Both the position numbers and the translations under genes were made by a program. Below, in pieces: positions 53,701 through 61,287 of a stretch of 64,000 bases of DNA. Below the pieces are notes generated by a model. The model made no database searches and was not told the DNA's origin. It was given only the letters and a program-made list of their open reading frames with translations. The stretch's first letter is position 1; each line of letters opens with the position of its first letter. The DNA is from JALORV01 sp963780715 (GTDB lineage: Bacteria > Pseudomonadota > Gammaproteobacteria > Burkholderiales > Burkholderiaceae_F), in the NCBI GenBank assembly GCA_963780715.1, contig CAWADK010000011.1, forward strand, positions 1 to 64,000, in the 5' to 3' direction.

Positions 53701-54039
53701 ATGATCGCGTTGGCCGGCATCATCGTGCGCAACTCGATCCTGCTGGTGGACTTCATCCACCAGCGCCTCGACGAAGGGGTCGACTTCCAGGACGCGACCA
53801 TCGAGGCGGCCGCCGCCCGCGCCAAGCCGATCATCCTGACGGCCGTCGCTGCGATGCTTGGCGCCTTGTTCATCCTCGACGACCCCATATTCAACGGGTT
53901 GGCGATAGCACTGCTGTTCGGAATCTTCGTCTCGACGGCGCTGACGCTGGTACTAATCCCGGTGCTGTACTACGCCGTCAACTACCGCCGGCACTCCCGC
54001 CGAGCGGCGACATCATCGACTTCCACCGCCACTGCCTGA
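50734..54039 (+). CDS. RND efflux transporter (sox-adjacent)
   Basis: This 1101-residue pump belongs to the RND superfamily with the proton-relay pair in GILVDDAIVVVENIHRR, so it is of HAE rather than heavy-metal (HME) type. It starts with a cytoplasmic segment STAEPKLGISGRTARAFLHS, then helix 1. KEEEPQINVTMANVIIPFPG opens the first porter domain. The C-terminal half carries VVAQFRSYLTPLIIMAPIPL and MIALAGIIVRNSILLVDFIH. It is followed by genes for a DUF2892 protein and a CsoR-family repressor, an unusual setting for an HAE-type pump. It could export a sulfur compound or a metal complex (inference). Confidence 0.95.
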   Translation: MSTAEPKLGISGRTARAFLHSQLTPLIALVLLLLGLFAVLVTPKEEEPQINVTMANVIIPFPGAGSEDVHNMVTVPAEQVLSQITGIEHIFSVTQPGLAVLTVQYKVGQPRIDSLVKLYDTLMSNRDWLPTHLGVMEPVVKPKGIDDVPIVTLTLHSTRPEVGAAGLQRVAHELEIELKRVAGTREVTTLGGPDSVVRVTLDPERMNAHRITVTDIERALRATNASLPVGQLTTGNRTVEVRTGQFLRSASDVGQLVVGLAGPTRERRPIFLADVARITDGPDTPNRYVWHGARADGNRELPVAEWPAITIQVSKKPGENASSVADAVMARVAQLKGQLIPSDVVVNETRNYGATANDKANQLIKKLIFATLSVVALVWASLGRREALIVGSAVVLTLASTLFASWAWGFTLNRVSLFALIFSIGILVDDAIVVVENIHRRSLIDHSPLAEVIPRAVDEVGGPTILATFTVIAALLPMAFVTGLMGPYMAPIPINSSMGMLLSLAIAFVITPWMALRLLPAAHGAPTGGDKLGRRLSEFFERVMRPFLRGDAGRNQRRWLGLGIAGAIALSVLLVPLNLVVLKMLPFDNKSEFQVVLDMPTGTPVEATAAVLREMAVEVAKLPEVTDYQAYAGLAAPINFNGLVRQYYLRSGGEVGDLQVNLVDKHERDRKSHEIAQAVRPALEAIAKRHGGDVKVVEVPPGPPVLSPIVAEIYGPDAEAQMKLAKQVRAVFEATPDITAIDDTVLDPADRIVLRVDTAKAAQYGIAASEVARIAQLALASEDITPLHDGASKYSVPVRIGLADSAKGSLDALLKMKVRGPDNVRDEATGLPYEIPLSELVSPTTLPRERILYRKDLQPVVYVTGDVAGGKGKTDSPLYGMFAMREAIGRIAPPGGLPLAERWIAPPDDHYSSFALKWDGEWQVTYETFRDMGIAYAVGLVLIYLLVVAQFRSYLTPLIIMAPIPLTIIGVLPGHALLGAQFTATSMIGMIALAGIIVRNSILLVDFIHQRLDEGVDFQDATIEAAAARAKPIILTAVAAMLGALFILDDPIFNGLAIALLFGIFVSTALTLVLIPVLYYAVNYRRHSRRAATSSTSTATA

Positions 54040-54048
54040 GGGGCCTTC

Positions 54049-54270
54049 ATGACCATCGACCGCTGGATTCGTGTCTTCGCCGGAACCTTCATCCTCGTAT
54101 CAGTGCTCCTCGGAGCGCCCGCGAGTCCGCTGTTCGTGTCGCAATGGTGGCTGGCGTTCACCGCCTTCGTCGGCGCGAATCTGCTTCAATACGGGTTCAC
54201 GAATGCTTGCCCGCTCGGCTGGATTCTGAAGAAGCTGGGCGTCCCGGAGAACAAACTTGCCCACACGTAA
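54049..54270 (+). CDS. DUF2892 small membrane protein
   Basis: This is a 73-residue protein with two hydrophobic helices (FAGTFILVSVLLGAP and WLAFTAFVGANLLQYGF) followed by NACPLGWILKKLG. DUF2892 proteins share this layout and the CP motif. They are often linked or fused to rhodaneses, as in YgaP, where they take part in sulfur handling. The ATG lies nine bases after the RND stop, and the repressor gene follows seven bases later. The Cys in NACPLG may carry a thiol function. Confidence 0.85.
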   Translation: MTIDRWIRVFAGTFILVSVLLGAPASPLFVSQWWLAFTAFVGANLLQYGFTNACPLGWILKKLGVPENKLAHT

Positions 54271-54277
54271 GGCCACC

Positions 54278-54562
54278 ATGGACCAGCCGCTCAGCGAGGC
54301 TGCTGCGAGCGCTCGCAACGAACTGATCCTTCGGCTCAAGCGGGTCGAAGGGCAATTGCGCGGCGTGCAGCGGATGATCGAAACGGGCGAAGACTGCGAG
54401 CCGATCGCCCAGCAGCTTGCCGCCAGTCGCAAAGCGCTCGACAAGGCTTTCTTCGAGCTGCTCGCCTGCGCCATCGAGCACCCGGAGTTTTCGCCCAACC
54501 GCAAGGAAGCGAAGGATCGCCGGATTCAACGCATGGCGCGCGCTCTGGCGCGGCTGGCTTAG
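54278..54562 (+). CDS. CsoR/RcnR-family (DUF156) metal- or thiol-responsive repressor
   Basis: This 94-residue all-helical DNA-binding repressor opens with LILRLKRVEGQLRGVQRMIE, the conserved first helix. Cys40 matches the first copper-binding Cys of CsoR. The next ligand pair is different: the sequence has Cys64 and His68 (LLACAIEHPE), where CsoR has His then Cys four residues apart. Spacing is one residue shorter, so copper binding as in CsoR is doubtful. ATG 54278 has AAGG six bases ahead; a TTG at 54257 would overlap the previous gene. It likely binds the palindrome at 49562-49579. Confidence 0.88.
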   Translation: MDQPLSEAAASARNELILRLKRVEGQLRGVQRMIETGEDCEPIAQQLAASRKALDKAFFELLACAIEHPEFSPNRKEAKDRRIQRMARALARLA

Positions 54563-54569
54563 CCGCGCG

Positions 54570-54605
54570 CGCCGCCGCCGGGATCAGGCGATCCCAGCGG
54601 CGGCG
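54570..54605. terminator. Long hairpin between convergent genes
   Basis: A 16-bp stem with one mismatch closes on a 4-base AGGC loop (CGCCGCCG...GGGATC pairing GATCCC...CGGCGGCG). It lies after the repressor stop and covers the end of the M4 peptidase gene. It could stop both converging transcripts. No T run follows. Confidence 0.45.
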
Positions 54606-56359
54606 AAGCCGTCCTCGATCGCCTTGATCTTGCGCGCCAGCACGGTCGCGCTGTCATTGCGGAACAGCGACCGTGCCGCCTGCAGCACGGCGCGCCGGCT
54701 GTCGGCAAACTGCGACGTGCGCGACAGGTGCACCGTCAGCGCGATGAAGAACATCGCCGCGATCTCTTTCCGCTTGAACACAAACTGGCTGCCGCTCTTC
54801 GCCGTCATGATGCGGTAAGCGGCGTAGTTGTGGATGCCGCTGTTGTCGTGCACCCAGCCGTAGTCGTTGCGGTTGTAGGTAAACGGCGGCGTCGCGGTCC
54901 GGAAGTCGTTCATGTGCTTCGGCTGGCCGCCCAGGGTGGGATCGGCCATGTTGCGCAGGATCGTGCCGGGGCCGTCGAAGCCCCGTCCAATGTCCCACAC
55001 CCATTTGCCCAGCGACCGCTTGGCGTTGGCGATGATCGTCCCGAAGATGTCCGAATACGACTCGTTGAGCGCCCCGGCCTGCGTGCGGTACTCCAGCCGT
55101 GAAGTGTGGTCGGTGACGCCGTGGAACATCTCGTGCCCGACGACGTCGAGCATCGAGGCCACCGAGTAGAACGAATTGTCCGGAAACAGGATCTGTCCGT
55201 AGACCATCTGCGAGCCGTTCCAGTAGGCGTTCTTCCACTGGCGGGCCGGCACGGTGCCCTCGGCGCGGTCCCAGCAGTTCACGCTGGAGATCATTTCCCC
55301 GCCGCGATTGTCGATGTTGTTGCGCAGGACCACAGTGCGCAGGAAGCGCGCCACTTCGGCGCCATTGGCATGCGCACCGATCGCCTCCGGCGTCCAGGGC
55401 GCCGGCGGGCTTTCGACCAGCGTGCCGGGCAGCAGGTGATCCTGCGTCGTCGGGTCCCGGTAGGCAAAGTCACAGGTCGTGACGTTGAGCGCAAGGTCGC
55501 GCAGCTGCCGCTTGCCTCCGGCGATGACTTCGACGGTAATCTTTCTCTGCTTGCGGTTGGCATCGCGCACCGTCTGCACTTCGGCCGCCATCGTCGCAGT
55601 GCGCGGCAGCTCGGCAAGCAACTTGCCGGTCTTCGCGTCGACGACGTAGTCCTTGAGCGGCGAGTCGCCCTGCGCTGAACGGCTCGCGGGGCGCGACGAA
55701 ACGTTCTCGAGGATGTAGGCAAGGCACCAGCGCCGCTGGTGCTGGTCGAAGTAGAAGTACAGACGCGGCGTCTGCGTCACCGTAGCGACCGCCACTCCGG
55801 CGGCCTTCGCCGCCGCGGCCGCGGCCTGCGCCGGCGAGATCTGGGCGATGTTGGAGACTCCGGCCGGCGTTCCCAGCGACGAGTTGATCCCGAGACAAGC
55901 GTTGCGCTTGTCCAGTTCCACCGTCACCAGCGATCCGTACACCGGAATCTTGTCGAAGTACTGGCGGAACTTGACGACCGTCGTGCCGGTGAGGGGCATC
56001 GCCTCGGCGCCTACGCTCTTGAACTCGGACTGCATGCGACCGGCCACCGGCTTGACCAGCTTCGGCAGGCGATCGTTGGCGAAGGCCTGGTCCAGGTGCT
56101 CGAGAGCGGCCGCTTCGGGTCCCAGTGCGGCGACCGTCGGCGCACGGCGCGGGCCTGCGCGCTGGCCGCGGCGTATGCCGGCGGGCGGCGCGGCTTCCGC
56201 GAGCTCGCGCCCCATGGGCTCGGCCGCGCTGACCGCGAAACCGCTGAGCCCCGTTTCGTCCTTGGCCGCAGCGGCCGCCGCCCGCGCGCCTCGCGGTGCA
56301 CGACGTACGCCTGTCGCGCCACCGCCCGGTGGGCTTTTCTTCACGCCACGGACACGCAT
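54584..56359 (-). CDS. M4 (thermolysin) family metallopeptidase
   Basis: This 591-residue zinc endopeptidase has the HExxH motif HEMFHGVTDHTS (near residue 408) and the downstream Glu in GALNESYSDIFG. A propeptide of FTP/PepSY type fills about residues 85-260. The likely His of the active site is in WVHDNSGIHNYAAY. The N-terminus is Arg/Ala/Pro rich (MRVRGVKKSPPGGG) with no clear signal peptide, which is odd for a secreted family. It may be exported another way or start elsewhere. It is the last of three same-strand genes. Confidence 0.88.
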   Translation of the reverse strand: MRVRGVKKSPPGGGATGVRRAPRGARAAAAAAKDETGLSGFAVSAAEPMGRELAEAAPPAGIRRGQRAGPRRAPTVAALGPEAAALEHLDQAFANDRLPKLVKPVAGRMQSEFKSVGAEAMPLTGTTVVKFRQYFDKIPVYGSLVTVELDKRNACLGINSSLGTPAGVSNIAQISPAQAAAAAAKAAGVAVATVTQTPRLYFYFDQHQRRWCLAYILENVSSRPASRSAQGDSPLKDYVVDAKTGKLLAELPRTATMAAEVQTVRDANRKQRKITVEVIAGGKRQLRDLALNVTTCDFAYRDPTTQDHLLPGTLVESPPAPWTPEAIGAHANGAEVARFLRTVVLRNNIDNRGGEMISSVNCWDRAEGTVPARQWKNAYWNGSQMVYGQILFPDNSFYSVASMLDVVGHEMFHGVTDHTSRLEYRTQAGALNESYSDIFGTIIANAKRSLGKWVWDIGRGFDGPGTILRNMADPTLGGQPKHMNDFRTATPPFTYNRNDYGWVHDNSGIHNYAAYRIMTAKSGSQFVFKRKEIAAMFFIALTVHLSRTSQFADSRRAVLQAARSLFRNDSATVLARKIKAIEDGFAAAGIA

Positions 56360-56392
56360 CTCTGTCTCCTGTTTCGATGGGCAATGTGAACG

Positions 56393-56992
56393 CTATCGCA
56401 CACGCCGCCGCGCCGCGTGGCCCGGCGACTTCTTCGCGCGCCGTACGGCCTTCTTCGGCACCGGAACACGGCGCCGGGCACCGGCAGCCTTCTTAGCGGC
56501 TCTTTTGACTACTTTCTTCTTTGCCTTCTTTGGAGCCTTCTTTGGAGCCTTCTTCGGTGCTCTCTTTGGCGCTTTCTTCGCAGTCTTCTTCGCAGTCTTC
56601 TTCGCTGAATCTTTCGCGGGCTTCTTCACCGACTCGCGGGCGACTCTTCTGGCTGCCTTCTTCGCCGGTACAGGAGCAAGCGGCGCCAGGGCCGTGCCGA
56701 TCAGCTCGCCCGCAGCATCGACAACCTCCTGCAGCCTCCGGATGCCGGCGATCGTGCTGCCCGATCCGAACGCCGCGATGACCGCGTTCATCTCGCCGAT
56801 GAACTTGCGGAACTTGCGCGTCCGCTCCTCGATACTGTCGATCGCATGGCCGATGTACTCCAGCGTCAGCAGGTCACGCTTCTCGCGTGCGAGCGCTTTC
56901 TGCTCCGGATTCGCCGCGGGATCGATGACGATGCTGTGCAGCGCTGCGAACGCCTGCTGGTAGGTTGCGTCGGCCTGTTCGTTGGTCAGCAT
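56393..56992 (-). CDS. Lysine-rich protein with a histone-H1-like tail
   Basis: This 199-residue protein has an acidic to neutral helical N-terminal half (about 1-105, LLTLEYIGHAIDSIEERTRK). The C-terminal tail is almost entirely Lys, Ala, Pro and Arg. The tail contains repeated PKKAPKKA and KKTAKKTAKKA units (about 135-155), like bacterial histone-H1-like proteins such as AlgP. It probably binds nucleic acid or another polyanion (inference). The repeats are visible in DNA at about 56511-56610. It lies between the lipoprotein gene and the M4 peptidase gene, with short gaps. Confidence 0.8.
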   Translation of the reverse strand: MLTNEQADATYQQAFAALHSIVIDPAANPEQKALAREKRDLLTLEYIGHAIDSIEERTRKFRKFIGEMNAVIAAFGSGSTIAGIRRLQEVVDAAGELIGTALAPLAPVPAKKAARRVARESVKKPAKDSAKKTAKKTAKKAPKRAPKKAPKKAPKKAKKKVVKRAAKKAAGARRRVPVPKKAVRRAKKSPGHAARRRVR

Positions 56993-56996
56993 CGTC

Positions 56997-58094
56997 TCAG
57001 CCCTTTCTCTTGTCCTGGTACGCCATGTAGGTTTCGCGCAGCAGGATCACCGCGCGCTCGAGCTCGGCCGCCGACGGAATCGCCGGTTGAGCCTGCTCGG
57101 CGGCCAACTGCAGGTTCCTCAGGCTGCGCTCGAGTTCGTTGAGGAGCGCGAGGTAGGCGATCAGCACTTGGCGGTAGGCGTTGAGTTCGTCGTCCGTTGC
57201 GGCGACCCTTGCCAGCTGTGCGCGGCCGTCCTGCGCCAGGCTCGCAACCTGGGCCTTCGCTTCCGGCGTCAGGGCGGCCGTGCCGCGCTGCGCGGGCTTC
57301 ACCGGCGCGACCAGCCGCACGCCGCCGGCGAGTACCGGAAGCTTTTCGACGTCGGCGTTGAACGCCGTAATCGCCACGTCCGCTTCACGGCTGGCCTGGA
57401 ACGACGCAGCGAGCTCGCCCAGCCGCACTCCGGTCGCGTTGGCCAATTCCGCCAGTGCGGCGATTTCGAGGTCATTCAGACCGGCCCGGACCCGGTAGAA
57501 GTCTCCGGCGTCCTCGCGCAGCAGGACGATGAACTTGTCGTTGATCAGCGGCGCGCCCTTGCCCACGGCCTCGACGAACTGGCGGCGCGAATGCTCACGC
57601 GCCGCTTCAAGCGCGAGCGCCCTCAGCGGCGCCAGGTAGCCCGACACCTCGGCCGCGCTGGCCGCGATCGCCTTCAGCGGGAAGTTGTTAAGGCTCGCAG
57701 AGAGACCGTCGACGGCCGCGGCGAGTTCATCGGCGGGCTTGCCTTCGGCCAGCGCCGTCAGCAGATCGTTGTAGCGCGCGACGACGTCCCACGCCTGCAT
57801 GCGAACCAGCACATGGTCCACCGGAGCGGACTTCTTCGCCTCGGCGGCCGGATCGAACGACGTGCCGCGCCGCCTCTGTTCCGGCTTGGCCGCCGCGCGC
57901 CGCGACTTGATCTCCTCGAACTGCGCGACCGCCACGCCGTAGTCGAGCACGACCGTCTCGCCAGCCGTGCGTGCCTTCGCGAAAGTGTCCTTGTAGGTCG
58001 CGAACTCCCGTTGCGGGATCGTCGTGCAGGCGGCTGTGAGTATCGCCAGCAGCAGCGCAACCACGGACCCGCGCAGCCCTGCAGGTCGGGGCAT
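56997..58094 (-). CDS. Lipoprotein of unknown function
   Basis: This 365-residue protein has the lipobox ILTAAC near residue 23. The mature part is almost all helix, with long amphipathic stretches (AKARTAGETVVLDYGVAVAQ, LAALEAAREHSRRQF-like region near 160-175) and no recognised domain. It is probably attached to the inner or outer membrane on the periplasmic side. Its stop lies four bases before the lysine-rich gene, so it is first in a three-gene set ending with the M4 peptidase. The function is unknown. Confidence 0.75.
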   Translation of the reverse strand: MPRPAGLRGSVVALLLAILTAACTTIPQREFATYKDTFAKARTAGETVVLDYGVAVAQFEEIKSRRAAAKPEQRRRGTSFDPAAEAKKSAPVDHVLVRMQAWDVVARYNDLLTALAEGKPADELAAAVDGLSASLNNFPLKAIAASAAEVSGYLAPLRALALEAAREHSRRQFVEAVGKGAPLINDKFIVLLREDAGDFYRVRAGLNDLEIAALAELANATGVRLGELAASFQASREADVAITAFNADVEKLPVLAGGVRLVAPVKPAQRGTAALTPEAKAQVASLAQDGRAQLARVAATDDELNAYRQVLIAYLALLNELERSLRNLQLAAEQAQPAIPSAAELERAVILLRETYMAYQDKRKG

Positions 58095-58518
58095 GGACCT
58101 CTCCTGTGTCGTGTTCGACGTTGTTGTTGCTCACCCCAGCCATGAATGCGCTGAAATTGAAGGTGAGTTGAGGATCTTGCGCCCCGCACTCCGCGCGAGT
58201 CCAGCGCTGCGCAGCCGCCCTCGCTTCTTTCCGGTACACGCGCCGCGGGCGTACGCGCTCCCGCCATGCCGCGCGTGGGAACACAGTGAGCCGCACGTGA
58301 GAAACGCGCCGCCCTGTCTCTTGACACGTGGTCACCCGCCGGACTGCAAGCATGAGACCTCGCCTGGTTCCTGATCACCCGCAGAAAGGCGACCGGCGCG
58401 ATGGCTTTGCCGCGCTGCCCGTGGTGAGCGGAATTCTGCGGACCGGCGCGCGAGCGCGCCCCATGGCCGCATGCAAGTCCGGCACAATCGGATCGCGCAC
58501 CGAACGCCGGAGCCCACC
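58095..58518. other. 424-base intergenic interval
   Basis: The interval is divergent: the lipoprotein operon leaves on one side and the BenE-type gene on the other, so promoters for both should lie here. Short frames on both strands lack ribosome sites or known domains. No repeat or hairpin stands out. Confidence 0.5.
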
Positions 58519-59742
58519 ATGCCCCTGGAGTCTGCCCAAAGGCCGTTGCCCGGATTGCGCCAGATCGTCGCCGACTCCGGCGGCCTCTACCTCGCTAACG
58601 CTGTCATTGCCTTCATCTTCGCCGCTACGGGGCCGGTCGCGATCATCCTCTCCGTCGGCGCGCGCGGCGGGTTGAGCGAATCCGACCTGTCGTCCTGGAT
58701 CTTCGGCTCGTTCTTCCTCAATGGGCTGATTACCCTGCTCTTCTGCACGCTGTACCGGCAGCCGCTCGTCTTCTTCTGGACCATTCCGGGAACGGTTCTG
58801 GTCGGCCAGGCGCTCGGCCATTTCAGCTGGCCCGAGGTCATCGGCGCCTTCCTCGCCACCGGACTGCTCATGCTGGTGCTGGGCCTCTCTGGCTGGGTAC
58901 GGCGCGCGATGCAGGCCGTGCCGATGCCGATCGTGATGGGGATGGTGGCGGGCGTGTTCCTACGCTTCGGCCTGGGCCTGGTGTACGCGGTTCGCGACGA
59001 TTTCTGGATCGCCGCACCGATGATCGTCGCTTTCCTCGCACTCGGTGCCTCGGCCGGTTGGTCACGCCGGCTGCCACCGCTGATCGGCGCGCTATTCGTC
59101 GGCGCGGCGGCGATAGCCCTACTCGGCAAGTTTCATTCGCACGGCTGGGCGCTGCACGTGCTCGCCGATCCCAACCTGCACGCGCCCGTCTTTTCCTGGC
59201 GCGCGATGGTGGAGCTCGTCATCCCGCTCGCGATCACCGTGCTCGTGGTGCAGAACGGCCAAGGCGTGGCGGTGCTCAACGCCGCCGGCCACAAGCCGCC
59301 GATCAACGCGATCACGGTGGCCTGCGGCGCGGGCTCGATGCTTGCCGCTCTTGTCGGCACAGTCTCGACGTGCCTCACCGGCCCCGTCAACGCGATCATT
59401 TCGGGTTCGGGCGAGCGGCACCGGCACTACACCGCGGGCCTCGCCGTCGGCGTGCTCGCACTGGCGTTCGGGCTGTTCGCGCCGATGTTCACCTGGCTGA
59501 TGCTTGCCACTCCACCCGCTTTCATTGAAGCGCTCGCCGGCCTCGCCATGCTCCGCGTGCTCCAGACCGCGTTCAATGTGTCTTTCCGCGAGCGCTTCAC
59601 GCTCGGCGCACTCGTCACCTTCCTCGTCACGGTGGCCGACGTGCCAATCTTCAACGTGGGGGCGCCGTTCTGGGGACTGGTCATCGGCTACTGTGCGTCA
59701 CGCCTGCTTGAGCGCAAGGACTTCGGCGCCGCCGGCGGCTGA
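58519..59742 (+). CDS. BenE-family benzoate/H+ symporter
   Basis: This 407-residue inner-membrane transporter has about 12 hydrophobic helices. Recognisable BenE features are ANAVIAFIFAATGPVAIIL near the start, FWTIPGTVLVGQAL, MPIVMGMVAGVFLRFG, NGQGVAVLNAAGHKPPIN and TGPVNAIISGSGERHRHY. ATG 58519 gives the family start; the frame is open upstream. No benzoate-catabolic genes are adjacent, so the true substrate is uncertain. It is a single gene. Confidence 0.9.
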   Translation: MPLESAQRPLPGLRQIVADSGGLYLANAVIAFIFAATGPVAIILSVGARGGLSESDLSSWIFGSFFLNGLITLLFCTLYRQPLVFFWTIPGTVLVGQALGHFSWPEVIGAFLATGLLMLVLGLSGWVRRAMQAVPMPIVMGMVAGVFLRFGLGLVYAVRDDFWIAAPMIVAFLALGASAGWSRRLPPLIGALFVGAAAIALLGKFHSHGWALHVLADPNLHAPVFSWRAMVELVIPLAITVLVVQNGQGVAVLNAAGHKPPINAITVACGAGSMLAALVGTVSTCLTGPVNAIISGSGERHRHYTAGLAVGVLALAFGLFAPMFTWLMLATPPAFIEALAGLAMLRVLQTAFNVSFRERFTLGALVTFLVTVADVPIFNVGAPFWGLVIGYCASRLLERKDFGAAGG

Positions 59743-60055
59743 GGCCAGACCAGCCGGTGCCCGCACCGCCGAGGGCTGCGTCGGGACACCACAACGTGAC
59801 CTTCCAACCGCCATAGACGTCCCGCCAGGAAACGCGACTCTGAGGACGGCCGAGCCATCATCGCAGTGCAGCTCCAACTGCCACTATCGGCGATTGCCGA
59901 CTCGATTCCCAGCTTAACTACGTCACATCTATGGCACAGCCAGTCTGTCGCATGTCACATGCCTCGCCCTCTCTGGAATCACCAGTCTTGGAGGCTCGAG
60001 ATTCGACACATTACTTCGCGAGAAGCGGCTTGCATTCGCCCACAGTCCGCTCGCG
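59743..60055. other. 313-base intergenic interval
   Basis: This interval lies between the BenE-type gene and the convergent HEPN-type gene. Local composition is less GC-rich than the genes. No gene, RNA or strong hairpin is visible. Confidence 0.5.
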
Positions 60056-60484
60056 TCACGCGTTAGAGATTGGCCCGAGTTTGCTTAACTTGGCAGCGAC
60101 TGCGCGGGCGGCAACCAGCAGATCCGCCACCAGGCGCTCGTCGAGCATCAGCTGACCTTCGTACTCGCCCTTGTTGCGCACATCGTGACACTTGGCCAGA
60201 ACACGCCACACCTCCGGACCGAGGCCGAGCGTGTGGGGCAGCAACTGGAAGACGATGTATCGATTGCCCGAGCGGTACCCGTGCCGACGCAGCGCGGCCA
60301 GGCACAGCGCATGTGCTGCGTTGTAAGCGAGGTCGAAGCGACTTTCGAGCGCAAGCGACCCCTTGCCCGCATCGGTGAGCCGTGCCAGTCCCGAACTCTT
60401 GAGCCCCTCGACCTCGGCCGCATCGGCTGGCTCAGCGTGCAGCGGTTTCCCCGCTCCGCACAGGTTCTCAAAGGCCGAGGGCAT
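60056..60484 (-). CDS. HEPN-domain protein (partner of the MNT gene)
   Basis: This 142-residue helical protein resembles HEPN domains. DLAYNAAHALCLAALRRHGY is a core helix, and KCHDVRNKGEYEG holds the R-N-x-x-x motif at Arg103-Tyr108, with Tyr where RNase-type HEPN proteins have His. That change may mean it is not an active RNase. ATG 60484 has AAGGGAG upstream; ATG 60490 is the alternative. It overlaps the end of the nucleotidyltransferase gene, as in MNT/HEPN toxin-antitoxin pairs. Confidence 0.75.
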   Translation of the reverse strand: MPSAFENLCGAGKPLHAEPADAAEVEGLKSSGLARLTDAGKGSLALESRFDLAYNAAHALCLAALRRHGYRSGNRYIVFQLLPHTLGLGPEVWRVLAKCHDVRNKGEYEGQLMLDERLVADLLVAARAVAAKLSKLGPISNA

Positions 60485-61109
60485 GTTCATCTCCCTTCAG
60501 CCAGATCTTGGGCTGGTCCAGAACACGTTTGACGAACGCGCCACCGCTCGCCGCGCGCTTCGCCAACTCGGAAGGCGTGAAGATAGTCGGGTTCACCTTG
60601 CGCCCGAGCTGCTGGCTCACCGCTTCGAGCGCTTCGTACAGATCGGCGTACGTGAGATCGTCGCTCACGATCATCAGATCGATATCGCTGCTCGCACTGT
60701 CGCTCCGCTTTGCCACGGAGCCGTAAACGAATGCCGCGTCGATGCGCTTCGCCAGGGGCGCAAGTGCTTCTTGCAGGGGCTCTGCCAGGCCCATCGTCTT
60801 TCTAACAACACTGCACAGTTCATGGAAGATCGGCGAGGCGGGGTTGGCCTGATAGTGCTTTTGGTTTCCCGACACCTGCACCGTGGCCAGTCCACTCTTC
60901 GCCAGGCGTGCCAGCTCGCGCTGGACAGCACCTGATCCCGCGCGCGCCAGCGCGATAAGCTCGTTGGCATAGAAACTTCTGTTCGGCTGCCCGAACAGGA
61001 GCGCCAGAACGCGCTGCTGGGTGCCACTGAATAGTGCATCGGCGAGGCCAATGCGCTCGGGAGCACGCTTGGCCAATGGCTTGCGATGGGTGGAGACAGG
61101 GCGTGGCAT
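60468..61109 (-). CDS. Winged-helix plus minimal nucleotidyltransferase (MNT) protein
   Basis: This 213-residue protein has two parts. Residues about 27-88 form a winged helix (QQRVLALLFGQPNRSFYANEL, LARAGSGAVQRELARLAKSG). Residues about 120-205 form a nucleotidyltransferase fold with GSVAKRSDSASSDIDLMIV, where Ser131 and Asp142/Asp144 are in the usual active-site pattern. MNT proteins neutralise HEPN toxins in known pairs by AMP transfer. The DNA-binding part suggests it also represses its own operon, through the two palindromes at 61125-61156. It is upstream of the HEPN gene, with which it overlaps. Confidence 0.85.
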   Translation of the reverse strand: MPRPVSTHRKPLAKRAPERIGLADALFSGTQQRVLALLFGQPNRSFYANELIALARAGSGAVQRELARLAKSGLATVQVSGNQKHYQANPASPIFHELCSVVRKTMGLAEPLQEALAPLAKRIDAAFVYGSVAKRSDSASSDIDLMIVSDDLTYADLYEALEAVSQQLGRKVNPTIFTPSELAKRAASGGAFVKRVLDQPKIWLKGDEHALGL

Positions 61110-61124
61110 GGCAGCAAGATCATA

Positions 61125-61156
61125 CCCAGATTGGGATCGATCGTGCCCAAATTGGG
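61125..61156 (-). promoter_or_regulatory. Two tandem palindromic operators before the MNT/HEPN genes
   Basis: CCCAGATTGGG at 61125-61135 and CCCAAATTGGG at 61146-61156 are near-identical palindromes whose centres are 21 bases apart, two helical turns. They begin 16 bases upstream of the MNT start codon. The winged-helix domain of that gene is the natural binder (inference). Confidence 0.62.
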
Positions 61157-61251
61157 TACCAAGTCGCTACAGGTCGCCTCGGACACCCGTACGTGGATCA
61201 ACCGGATGTGCCACGGCGCTGGCACGTCTCCGGCAAAGCCGGGCAAAGAAA

Positions 61252-61277
61252 AAGGGCCTGCATAACTGCAAGCCCTT
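61252..61277 (-). terminator. Rho-independent terminator after tRNA-Arg
   Basis: On the minus strand AAGGGC and GCCCTT close a stem with an inner TGCA/TGCA pairing, followed by TTTTTCTTT. It starts 11 bases after the end of the tRNA-Arg gene. Confidence 0.75.
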
Positions 61278-61287
61278 CTTGAGTGTG

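Noticed and set aside
56511..56640. Short regular repeats that could look like a CRISPR array or minisatellite
   Set aside because: The repeats encode Lys-Ala-Pro units in the tail of the lysine-rich protein; there are no spacers.
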